From NCBI GenBank assembly GCA_937925655.1, contig CALAMC010000025.1, forward strand, positions 1 through 19,057: a DNA stretch of 19,057 nt, in the 5' to 3' direction. Of the stretch, positions 7,601 through 14,832 are shown piece by piece (the stretch's first letter is position 1; every line of letters starts with the position of its first letter). Source of the stretch: an uncultured candidate division Zixibacteria bacterium (GTDB lineage: Bacteria > Zixibacteria > MSB-5A5 > GN15 > PGXB01). The position numbers and the translations under genes are program-made. The notes beneath the pieces are model-generated. The model saw nothing but the letters and a program-made list of their open reading frames with translations. It did not search any database and had not been told where the DNA came from.

Positions 7601-10580
7601 CCGCCCCGATTCCGAGAATAATAACCGGGGCCAGAGCATCAATTTAAAAAACAATTACTTTTCATATAAACTGGACCTGTCCAGCAGCCGCTTTTATGTC
7701 GAAGGTTCGGATTTAAACGGCTGGCGCAGCTATCGTATTCCGCTTCGAGATGCGGAAGCGCTTGACCATGTCATCGGGTCGCCGAACTGGCAGGTTATAG
7801 ACTATGTGCGCATCTGGGTTGAAGCCCCGGATCAACAGCCCTTTACCGTTTTTATTGCGGCCATTGACCTGATTCAGTCAAACTGGGAAGATACCGTAAT
7901 TTATGCCGATTCCTTGAATAGTACGACGACATTCAACGTGGCCGTTATCAATAATCAGGAAAACTCCGCGATTTATACTTCACCGCCCGGTGTGGAAGGG
8001 TATTATGACCAGTCCACCCAGACTCGCGAGCCGGAACAATCTTTGTTATTGCATTTCGACAGCCTGACGGTGGGCGATATCTGTTTAGCGGAAAGAATTC
8101 TATTTGAATCCAATAACTATATGGGTTATGGGTCGCTTAAAATGTTTGTCAATACGCCGACCGAGGATCTTCCGGAAAATGCCGTTGTCTATTCTTTCCG
8201 CCTCGGTCAGGACCGAAATAATTATTATGCGTATCAGGATACACTTCATCCGGGTGACCCGACCAACCGATGGTTGCTGAATGAAGTCAATATTAATTTT
8301 AACGATATCACCGCTCTTAAAGAATATATGCTTCAGGACAGGATACATCATCCGGAAGTGCCCAAAGATACGGTGTCGGGAAATTACCGGGTGGTCGGCA
8401 ATCCCACCCTGACGCAGGTGAAGTATCTGGCCATGTCAGTTATGAATATCGATTCGACCAAGGCCCCGACCGGCGATATCTGGTTCGATGAACTTCAACT
8501 GGGCGGAGTTCGCCGCGATGTCGGTATTGCCTTTCGGGCTTCGGCAAACGGCAATGTCGCCGACTTGTTCAACTATAGTGTGGCATACAGCCACAAAAAC
8601 CCATTTTTCCGGGGTATTTCGACGTCGACTCGAGGCGGATCGTCGGACAATCTTGGGAGCGGCAAATCCTCGACGTCATACAATTACAGCATCAGCATGA
8701 GCCTTGACCGTTTCCTGCCCAAATCCCTGGGCGCGAAAATACCTCTGTCCCTGCGATATAGCCGGAGTCTGGATGTTCCCCAGTTGCGTTACAACACCGA
8801 TATCGTTTTGCCCCAGGAACTTCGCCACGACGAACGGACGGAGAGTGTGTCTAAAGGTCTTACCGTATCTGAAGGATTCAACAAGAACACCAAGAATCCG
8901 TTATACACGGTGTTGCTCAACAAACTGAAGACCTCGTTTTCATATAACCGCTCGGAGGGCCGTTCGCCGTCTTCGCCGATGTCACTGGGAGAAAGCTATA
9001 ATCTTAAAGGTCAATATGGCTTCAATATCTCCAAGGTTCCCCATTTAAGACCGTTTTTCTGGACAAAACCGGTGCCCATGCTGAAAAGATTGGATCCGAC
9101 CAAATTCTATCTGTTCCCGGGAACGTGGAGTTTCGACGGCACTTTTAACCGGAATTTTCGCGTCTCGGAAAACACGAGCAATATAAAAACGAGTAGCCTG
9201 CAACGGGATTTCTTCGGGCGTATGGCAATTACCTATAGGATTTCCGATAATCTTTCGGGCAACTATAGCATGGACACCAAACGCGACTTATATGACTCCG
9301 ATTTGATTAAATTCAGCTTCAACCCGAAGAATTTCAAATTCGGGCGCGAGACCAGCTATAACCAGAATCTGAATCTGACATATTCGCCGACCCTGTATCA
9401 ATTTCTCACCCACAAGTTCAGCTATGGCTTCAGCTATCGAGAGAATCTAAATGTCAGGGACAGCACGTATGACGTCGGCGCCAGCAAAAACTATGGTGTC
9501 AGCGGCAATCTCGATTTGCAGAAGCTATTCGTATCGGGCAAAAAGAGGGGTTCGTCGACGCCCAGCGGCAGTGATCGTCACCGGGCCAAGCCGGCCGGAA
9601 CCACGCAAGAAGGCCAGCCTTTGCTGTCCAGAGTCGCGGGTCCGCTGGCCAAAGTGCTGGGTCGGCTGACGGGTTGGATTAATCCCATCGGTTATGATTA
9701 CAACGAACGGTATAATTATACTTATGTCGGTCTGATGGGGCGGGCAAGCTGGCCTTATCGGCTGGGCTTTACCGAAAATACGGGTGTGGGCACGAGGGCA
9801 GACGCCTCCTCGATCGGCAAATCCAATGCCATCAATAAAAACACGGCCTATTCCTTGCGTTCGGGAACGGATTTATTCGGCGGACTTAAGCTCGATGTCA
9901 CGTACAGCCGGAAAATAAACGAAGATATCGAAAAAAGTGTCAACCCCCAGAAAAGTATCTCCACGACGTTCCCGGACATTCGCTTCTCGATAAAGCCGAT
10001 GCGCACTTTCCGGCTGTTCAATCCCTTGATCAAGAAATTTCAACCGAGAACCGCTTACACGAGAAGCACGAGCGAGAATTTTAATTTGAGTACCGGCCAA
10101 AAAACACAGGAAACGATCACAATCGGCCAACGCCCACTCCTGGCCTTCAGTTTCAATCTCCTGCGCGGGATGCAGATAAATTTCAGCACCGATCATTCGG
10201 TCACCGAGACCAAAAATTTGTCTCTGGGAAACAAAACCAAAACGATCAATAATACGATGCGTGTCTCGACCAGTTATTCCTTCTCGGCGCCGACCGGATT
10301 CAAATTCCCGGTATTCGGACGTCTCAAATTCAAATCGACCATGTCACTCTCCGTTGACGTTTCCATGCAAAACGACCGGACCGAAACGGCCAATATGGGC
10401 TTCCCTTATGCGCCTTCCGGGGAACGAACCAACCTGACTATCGCACCGACGGTTTCCTATTCTTTCTCCAGCCAGATCAAAGGCGGTCTGACGGGCCGCT
10501 GGCAGGATACCAACGACAAGATTCAGGGCCGCAAAACCTATACCCGCGAATTACGCATATATGTCGATATTCGCTTTTAG
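4662..10580 (+). CDS. sprA: SprA/Sov-type outer-membrane translocon of the type IX secretion system
   Basis: SprA (Sov) forms the giant beta-barrel channel through which T9SS cargo crosses the outer membrane. Family hallmarks, numbered from the TTG at 4662, are a GDEDDIIKTIEAGN segment (about 227-241), AEFAQSIPNPNVDG (731 on), YIDDFEGAR (747-755), IWFDELQLGG (1273 on), and an NERYNYTYVG segment (about 1681-1690) just before the distal barrel repeats. Two SprA_N-like regions can be recognised (roughly 130-430 and 690-1180). The rest alternates strands and polar loops and ends in an aromatic residue (IYVDIRF). It is shorter than Flavobacterium or Porphyromonas homologues (about 2,400-2,500). 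The TTG at 4662 is the first standard start, but it cuts off the Lys-Lys of an obvious signal peptide encoded from 4641 (KKFSYLLLTAVLLITASTSRA). The true N-terminus must therefore lie upstream, where only ATT (4620) or CTG (4635) is in frame, or at ATG 4607 through a one-base frameshift. Confidence 0.92.
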   Translation: MTAVLLITASTSRATVGFFAELTVPPGYVAPYPVESSSPVISITMDNPPMLRMIYQTRPDVIDSDYDSNTIVFGASYYKHGSYDYAYIRRAVDARDYAEYRIQSGIERRQHDFKKQSLQKRQLDKGGGLVNLRIPIKSKTVESLFGEGGAGIKVSGYHRINFSGRSTWTDQAITSTYRQSKFPSLNMEQESRFDISGTIGTKISVSVSHDSKTDIPLANRIMLRYKGDEDDIIKTIEAGNTTLSLPNTQFVGYSSRINGLFGIKTTAQIGALELTAIASQEKGTTERTSLSAGASASKSNIRDYNFVQGRIYDLGRLRNLRGITYDTYDFQPGDSIIYIEMYRAIKSYTTVPEVGSRLAYLYVDPLHDSAFYSQVEVVPIDVEYYVQAREHWILFEQAFGGSQGEIAAYMIVKRAGGTIDTVGSVTASGDDPLRLKLIADKSPSPDKPTWNYMWRNVYYLMQTNIDLDGLEINVYKGGAGTENTGDNVDHQNGVRYINILGLDRLDQSGNAKPDGLVDVKTSLVDDSRGLLIFPHRLPFAADTSWASDSLSLKVPELYSSSPGSRVPIEKSAYYIEVSNKSRSSEIRLGKANIIEGSERITLNGAELQKGVDYNINYDFGQVTFLSADALDPNADLNIDFEYAPYISAEKKTLFGIRGEYSFSNDLKVGSTFLYKSDKATARKPKVGQETAKSIVWDADISYKTKTNFLTTLADALPLYSTETPSNLAFSAEFAQSIPNPNVDGVAYIDDFEGARDAYSLGVFRETWSYSSRPASLDATNRRARLVWYNPYDQVLTTEIWNRDEPTSGSRTNVLALEYRPAIKDRRIADANEDTTVSVANFPELSWAGIIRNLSVGAANQEEAQLLEVRLKGMQGVLHFEFGEISEDIDGNGVLTTEDTKGINDQYDGILSSEEDVGLDKVHDTLETNELGPYDPVTNPDPHGDNWYYNGVGKDCNGCNEYDYSHINGTEGNYLDPGTYGRPDSENNNRGQSINLKNNYFSYKLDLSSSRFYVEGSDLNGWRSYRIPLRDAEALDHVIGSPNWQVIDYVRIWVEAPDQQPFTVFIAAIDLIQSNWEDTVIYADSLNSTTTFNVAVINNQENSAIYTSPPGVEGYYDQSTQTREPEQSLLLHFDSLTVGDICLAERILFESNNYMGYGSLKMFVNTPTEDLPENAVVYSFRLGQDRNNYYAYQDTLHPGDPTNRWLLNEVNINFNDITALKEYMLQDRIHHPEVPKDTVSGNYRVVGNPTLTQVKYLAMSVMNIDSTKAPTGDIWFDELQLGGVRRDVGIAFRASANGNVADLFNYSVAYSHKNPFFRGISTSTRGGSSDNLGSGKSSTSYNYSISMSLDRFLPKSLGAKIPLSLRYSRSLDVPQLRYNTDIVLPQELRHDERTESVSKGLTVSEGFNKNTKNPLYTVLLNKLKTSFSYNRSEGRSPSSPMSLGESYNLKGQYGFNISKVPHLRPFFWTKPVPMLKRLDPTKFYLFPGTWSFDGTFNRNFRVSENTSNIKTSSLQRDFFGRMAITYRISDNLSGNYSMDTKRDLYDSDLIKFSFNPKNFKFGRETSYNQNLNLTYSPTLYQFLTHKFSYGFSYRENLNVRDSTYDVGASKNYGVSGNLDLQKLFVSGKKRGSSTPSGSDRHRAKPAGTTQEGQPLLSRVAGPLAKVLGRLTGWINPIGYDYNERYNYTYVGLMGRASWPYRLGFTENTGVGTRADASSIGKSNAINKNTAYSLRSGTDLFGGLKLDVTYSRKINEDIEKSVNPQKSISTTFPDIRFSIKPMRTFRLFNPLIKKFQPRTAYTRSTSENFNLSTGQKTQETITIGQRPLLAFSFNLLRGMQINFSTDHSVTETKNLSLGNKTKTINNTMRVSTSYSFSAPTGFKFPVFGRLKFKSTMSLSVDVSMQNDRTETANMGFPYAPSGERTNLTIAPTVSYSFSSQIKGGLTGRWQDTNDKIQGRKTYTRELRIYVDIRF

Positions 10581-10629
10581 CCTAATATTTATTTGACATT
10601 TGCATCGAGTCATCTTTCCTTATGCCATC

Positions 10630-11553
10630 ATGATAAAACGAACAATTACATGGGTTTTCGTCCCGATAGCGGGACTATTATGGTTTGGGGCCTGCGGAGG
10701 GCATGATATTGTCGTTCCGCAATTCGACGGGGAACGGGCCTTCAGTTATATTGAAAAGCAGGTTTCTTTCGGCCCTCGCGTTCCCGGATCGGAAAATTCG
10801 GCCGCCTGCCGGGGCTATTTCGAATCGTTTTTTACCGGCCTGGGTTATGAAGTCGATTCCATGGTTTTTATCCATAATGACAAGACGACCGGCAAACCAG
10901 TCCGCATGGTCAACCAGATTGTCCGTGTCGACGGAAGCGGCGGCCCCGGTGCGCCTCGCTATCTATTGGCGGCTCATTATGACAGCCGCCCCCGGGCCGA
11001 GTATGACCCCGATTCGACCAGGAGAGAGGAATGGATCGACGGCGCCAACGACGGTGCTTCCGGGGTGGCGGTCCTGATGGAGCTGGCCAACTTGTTTGCC
11101 GAACAAAGGCCGCGCGTGAATATTGACCTGGCCCTGCTCGACGGTGAGGATTTCGGTCAACCGCATGATTTGAGCGAATATTTTCTCGGGGCGCGCGAAA
11201 TGGTCAAGCTGGATTTTAAAGATAAGTACAAATTTGCCCTGGTCATCGATATGATCGGCGATAAAGATTTGCGAATTTACCGCGAGGGTTATTCCGACCG
11301 CTACTCGACCAAAATAAATGACTTGTTCTGGAAAGCCGCCGCCGAACTCGGTGAGAGTGTTTTTGTCGATTCGGTCAAGTATGACATTCACGATGACCAC
11401 CTCTCCTTTATGACCTATAAACTGCCTTCGGCGGTAATTATAGATTTCGATTATGATTACTGGCACACGACCCACGATACACCTGATAAATGCTCGCCGC
11501 AATCGCTTCAGAGTGTGGGGCGGGTCGTCGCCACGGTCATGTACAGGCTTTAA
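10630..11553 (+). CDS. Exported M28 metallopeptidase / glutaminyl-cyclase-like lipoprotein
   Basis: This is a zinc-dependent M28-fold protein of 307 residues from ATG 10630. A lipoprotein signal is seen at the N-terminus (MIKR, hydrophobic core, FGAC with Cys22 as lipidation site). Metal-site residues are in the expected order: His116 (AAHYDSRP), Asp141 (GANDGASG), Glu173-Asp174 (LLDGEDFG, general base plus ligand), Asp207 (IDMIGD) and His279 (YWHTTHDTPD). The DDHLSF segment and the Trp directly before the last His resemble glutaminyl cyclases, which form N-terminal pyroglutamate. Aminopeptidase activity cannot be excluded. It begins 49 nt after sprA and ends 2 nt before selA. An in-frame TTG at 10600 would add ten residues and weaken the lipoprotein signal, so ATG 10630 is preferred although it lacks a Shine-Dalgarno. 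Confidence 0.85.
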   Translation: MIKRTITWVFVPIAGLLWFGACGGHDIVVPQFDGERAFSYIEKQVSFGPRVPGSENSAACRGYFESFFTGLGYEVDSMVFIHNDKTTGKPVRMVNQIVRVDGSGGPGAPRYLLAAHYDSRPRAEYDPDSTRREEWIDGANDGASGVAVLMELANLFAEQRPRVNIDLALLDGEDFGQPHDLSEYFLGAREMVKLDFKDKYKFALVIDMIGDKDLRIYREGYSDRYSTKINDLFWKAAAELGESVFVDSVKYDIHDDHLSFMTYKLPSAVIIDFDYDYWHTTHDTPDKCSPQSLQSVGRVVATVMYRL

Positions 11554-11555
11554 AC

Positions 11556-12941
11556 ATGAATGAAAAACACATCAAAAGCAAACGTGATTTCCCCGCCGTC
11601 GAAATTCTTGCCTCCGAAAAAGAGATTGCGGCGGCCTCACGGTACTTGGCACGGCCACTGACGGTTGAAATTATCCGCCGGACGGTTGAAAAATATAAGA
11701 CGGGCATGGATAAATCGTCCAAGACCGTCAACTACTCCGACCTTATCCGGGCCATTATCGTGGAAATCCGGCGGTTTGATGCCATGAGAATCGGGCGGGT
11801 TATCAATGGCACGGGTATTCTGGTTCATACTAATCTGGGCCGGGCGCCGCTTTCCCCGGAGCTGTACGATATTATTAAAGGTCAGATCACCGGCTATGGC
11901 AATGTCGAATTCGACGTGGCTTCAGGCAAACGAGGTCAGAGAGGAATACTGGCGGAGAAATATCTGGCGATGATATCCGGTGCCGAGGCCGGGACCATAG
12001 TCAATAATAACGCCGGGGCTCTGTTTTTAATATTGAATACTCTGGCATATCGCAAGAAGGTCCTCATCTCACGCGGCGAACTGGTTCAAATAGGCGGTGG
12101 TTTCCGTATTCCGGATATTATGAAAAGGGCCGGTGCCCGATTGCTTGAAATCGGGACGTCGAACGTGACCACCAGTGATGATTACATCCGGGCGCTCGAT
12201 GAACACCCGGCGGCTATACTAAAAGTGCACCGGAGCAATTTTTCCGTCACCGGTTTCTCCGACGAGGTCGATGTCAAAACGCTGGTCGATATCGGGCATA
12301 AGGCGGGAGTTCCGGTTATCAACGACCTCGGCAGCGGCGTATTTATCAATACCGGCGAAATGATCGGGCACCGCGAACCAACCGTGCAGGCTTCGGTCAA
12401 AGACGGGGCCGATATTACCTGCTTTTCGGGGGATAAACTCCTGGGGGGAGTCCAGGCAGGTCTGATTGTCGGGCAGAAAGACTTGATTGCGAAAATTAAA
12501 AGGAACCCCATCTTTCGCGCCTTGCGCGTCGATAAGACGGTCTTTTCGGCACTGGAGATATTACTGGGTTACTATCTGGACGGAACCTGGAAAGAAAACA
12601 TCAAACTGTGGCGGCTGGCTTCGCGATCACAAAATGAATTACTCAAACTGGCCGGTCAGGTGGCCGATAAATGCGGGGCCGGAGATATAATAAAGGTCGA
12701 AAAGTCGGCAGGGCAGATGGGCGGCGGGTCACTTCCGGAACGGCCCATTGCTTCGGCCGCCCTGGCCTTTAGCAGTCAAATTCCGGCGATTAAAATCGCG
12801 GAGCTTTTTCGTAATCATCAGCCGCCGGTGATCGGACGCATCAAGGACGACATATTCATGATTGATTTGAGAGCGATCGACAATGATGAAATCAACGCCC
12901 TCATCCGGGCCATAAAGGCCGTCATGCGCAGATTGAAATGA
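11556..12941 (+). CDS. selA: L-seryl-tRNA(Sec) selenium transferase (SelA)
   Basis: SelA is the PLP enzyme that converts seryl-tRNA(Sec) to selenocysteyl-tRNA(Sec) with selenophosphate. From ATG 11556 it has 461 residues, close to the E. coli protein. It shows the family's GTGILVHTNLGRAPLS motif, the NNNAGALFLILN segment, an RGELVQIGGGFRIPDI region, LKVHRSNFSVTGF, and the PLP-binding Lys294 in CFSGDKLLGGVQAG. The C-terminal part carries the QMGGGSLPE and PPVIGRIKDD signatures. An in-frame ATG at 11490 would overlap the M28 gene by 64 nt and add a non-conserved 22-residue extension, so it is not used. The gap to the previous stop is 2 nt and to selB 1 nt, which points to translational coupling. 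Only a weak CAGG lies before the start. Confidence 0.96.
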   Translation: MNEKHIKSKRDFPAVEILASEKEIAAASRYLARPLTVEIIRRTVEKYKTGMDKSSKTVNYSDLIRAIIVEIRRFDAMRIGRVINGTGILVHTNLGRAPLSPELYDIIKGQITGYGNVEFDVASGKRGQRGILAEKYLAMISGAEAGTIVNNNAGALFLILNTLAYRKKVLISRGELVQIGGGFRIPDIMKRAGARLLEIGTSNVTTSDDYIRALDEHPAAILKVHRSNFSVTGFSDEVDVKTLVDIGHKAGVPVINDLGSGVFINTGEMIGHREPTVQASVKDGADITCFSGDKLLGGVQAGLIVGQKDLIAKIKRNPIFRALRVDKTVFSALEILLGYYLDGTWKENIKLWRLASRSQNELLKLAGQVADKCGAGDIIKVEKSAGQMGGGSLPERPIASAALAFSSQIPAIKIAELFRNHQPPVIGRIKDDIFMIDLRAIDNDEINALIRAIKAVMRRLK

Positions 12942-12942
12942 T

Positions 12943-14832
12943 ATGTTTGTAATAGGGACAGCGGGACATATCGATCACGGCAAATCATCACTGATTTTAA
13001 ATCTGACCGGTATCGACCCCGACCGATTGCCCGAGGAAAAAGAGCGGGCCATGACTATCGATCTCGGTTTTTCGTGGTATGATACACCCTCCGGACAGCG
13101 CCTCGGTATCGTCGATGTTCCCGGCCATGAACGCTTTGTGCGCAATATGATCGCCGGAGCGGGCGGCATCGACGCCGTTATTCTGGTGGTGGCCGCCGAC
13201 GATGGCTGGATGCCGCAAACTCAGGAGCACTTGCGTATCACCGAACTTCTCGGTGTCAAATATGGTATTATTGCTTTGACCAAAATAGACCTTGTCGATG
13301 ATGATTGGATTAAACTCGTGGCCGATGATTTGCGAATCAGGCTCAAGGGGACATATCTGGAAACGGCGCCGATTGTCAAGCTCTCGTCCATAACGGGTCA
13401 GGGATTTGATGAACTGAAAAACCAGATAAATACTCTATCCGATAAAATTGTCGAGCGTACTGATATCGGCAAGCCGCGCTTATATATCGACAGATCGTTT
13501 CTTATGGCCGGGATGGGCGGCGTCGCGACGGGAACCCTGCGCGGCGGATCACTGGCCGTCGGTGATGATATCGCGGTTTTCCCGCATAAAAAGAACGGCC
13601 GGATTCGTTCCATGCAGTCTCATAATCAAGCTGTGGAAAAGGCTTATCCGGGACAGCGGACGGCGCTGGCCTTGACCGGTGTGGATCACCAGTATATCAA
13701 TCGGGGAGGTGTTGTCGGTTATAGAAAGATGGTTGAGGCATATCCCGATGGCGTCGTTCTTGCCCTTAACCTGTCCGTTCTGCAGGAATCGCCCGCGGTT
13801 ATTACAGACCGCCGGCGGCTGTTAATGATATTAGGGACGACCGAAGTCGAGGGAGAAATAAGAACCATGTCGGAACGCGGGATTGCCCCCGGCCAATCGG
13901 GGATCGCCTTTTTTAATCCATTTGGACCGGTCATGGCCTTTGTCGGGGACCGCTATATAGTCCGTATGCCGACACCACAGAATACCGTCGGCGGCGGTAT
14001 GGTTCTCGATTTAATAAGCCGGTTTCCCCGGCGAAAGGATATGTCGGGTTTGGCGTATTTGGAGAAGCGGCGGGAATATTCATTGACGAGTCTGATTCAA
14101 AGCGAGCTGGATAAAAAAGTGTTTGTAGATACCATGGACTTCCGCTTCAGTAGTTTTTCGGATGAACAGACGGCTTCCTATCTTGAGGATCGAAGAGGGG
14201 CCGGAGAGCTTCAAATGGCAAACGGCCGATTTTATCGTGCGGCCGATGTAATGGCCGGGGAAAATATGATCATGAAGGCCATTTCTTCCATTTTTGATCA
14301 TCAGCCGCATCTTGACGGACTCAAACCCGAAATGATTAGCGAGAAAACCGGACAGCCCGCCGAAGCGTTGACTCCGATAATTGAACTGCTTTTATCCAAA
14401 AAAGCGTTGATAAAAAAAGGCAATCGTCTGGATTTGCCGGAACGTGGAATAGCCATAAAAGGGGAATTGAAAAAATTGGCGGACGATATGGAAAAAGCAC
14501 TTCGGGCGGGAGAATATACGCCGCCGACCATAAGTGAATTGACCGATGGCCGGGCTGATAAGCAGGAAGTTTTGAATTTTTTGATCGTCGCGGGCAAGGC
14601 GGTTAAAATCAATACCGATCTTGTTTTTCATTTTGAAATATGGACCAACGTGGTTGCCTCCATAAGAAATATACTGGATTCAGGTAACAGTCTCTCTGTT
14701 AGTACATTGCGCGATTATCTGGGTTGCTCGAGAAAGTATTTAATTCCCATTCTGGAATATACTGATAAGACGGGGTTGACGCGCCGCGACGGTGATGTCA
14801 GGGTTCGAGGAGATAATTATGAAAGGGAATAG
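12943..14832 (+). CDS. selB: Selenocysteine-specific translation elongation factor SelB
   Basis: SelB is the GTPase that carries selenocysteyl-tRNA(Sec) to the ribosome at UGA codons marked by a SECIS hairpin. At 629 residues it has normal length. The G domain shows G1 AGHIDHGKS (7-15), G2 within ERAMTIDLGFSW, G3 DVPGH (58-62), G4 TKID (113-116) and a G5-like LSSITGQG. EF-Tu-like domains II and III follow to about residue 360. The C-terminal third is the winged-helix region that binds the SECIS element (for example NFLIVAGKAVKI and LSVSTLRDYLGCSRKYLIPILEY). It follows selA after one nucleotide and overlaps the next gene by 14 nt. No selC tRNA, selD or selenoprotein gene is in this window, so the targets lie elsewhere in the genome. 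Confidence 0.97.
   Translation: MFVIGTAGHIDHGKSSLILNLTGIDPDRLPEEKERAMTIDLGFSWYDTPSGQRLGIVDVPGHERFVRNMIAGAGGIDAVILVVAADDGWMPQTQEHLRITELLGVKYGIIALTKIDLVDDDWIKLVADDLRIRLKGTYLETAPIVKLSSITGQGFDELKNQINTLSDKIVERTDIGKPRLYIDRSFLMAGMGGVATGTLRGGSLAVGDDIAVFPHKKNGRIRSMQSHNQAVEKAYPGQRTALALTGVDHQYINRGGVVGYRKMVEAYPDGVVLALNLSVLQESPAVITDRRRLLMILGTTEVEGEIRTMSERGIAPGQSGIAFFNPFGPVMAFVGDRYIVRMPTPQNTVGGGMVLDLISRFPRRKDMSGLAYLEKRREYSLTSLIQSELDKKVFVDTMDFRFSSFSDEQTASYLEDRRGAGELQMANGRFYRAADVMAGENMIMKAISSIFDHQPHLDGLKPEMISEKTGQPAEALTPIIELLLSKKALIKKGNRLDLPERGIAIKGELKKLADDMEKALRAGEYTPPTISELTDGRADKQEVLNFLIVAGKAVKINTDLVFHFEIWTNVVASIRNILDSGNSLSVSTLRDYLGCSRKYLIPILEYTDKTGLTRRDGDVRVRGDNYERE
14807..14812 (+). promoter_or_regulatory. 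Shine-Dalgarno deciding the amidohydrolase start at 14819
   Basis: GAGGAG lies 6 nt before ATG 14819, inside the end of selB. This favours 14819 over the upstream in-frame GTG at 14792, which has no such site and would add nine residues that are simply the selB tail read in another frame. Confidence 0.7.

Noticed and set aside
10593..10630. Perfect TTGACA at 10593-10598 upstream of the M28 gene as a promoter
   Set aside because: No acceptable -10 lies at 16-18 nt; the nearest TAT (10621) is 22 nt away. It may be chance, or the gene may be read through from sprA.
11490..11555. ATG at 11490 as the selA start
   Set aside because: It would overlap the M28 gene by 64 nt and add a 22-residue tail of non-conserved sequence; ATG 11556 gives the normal SelA length.
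14792..14818. GTG at 14792 as the amidohydrolase start
   Set aside because: The GAGGAG at 14807-14812 points to ATG 14819; the extra residues are selB tail read out of frame.
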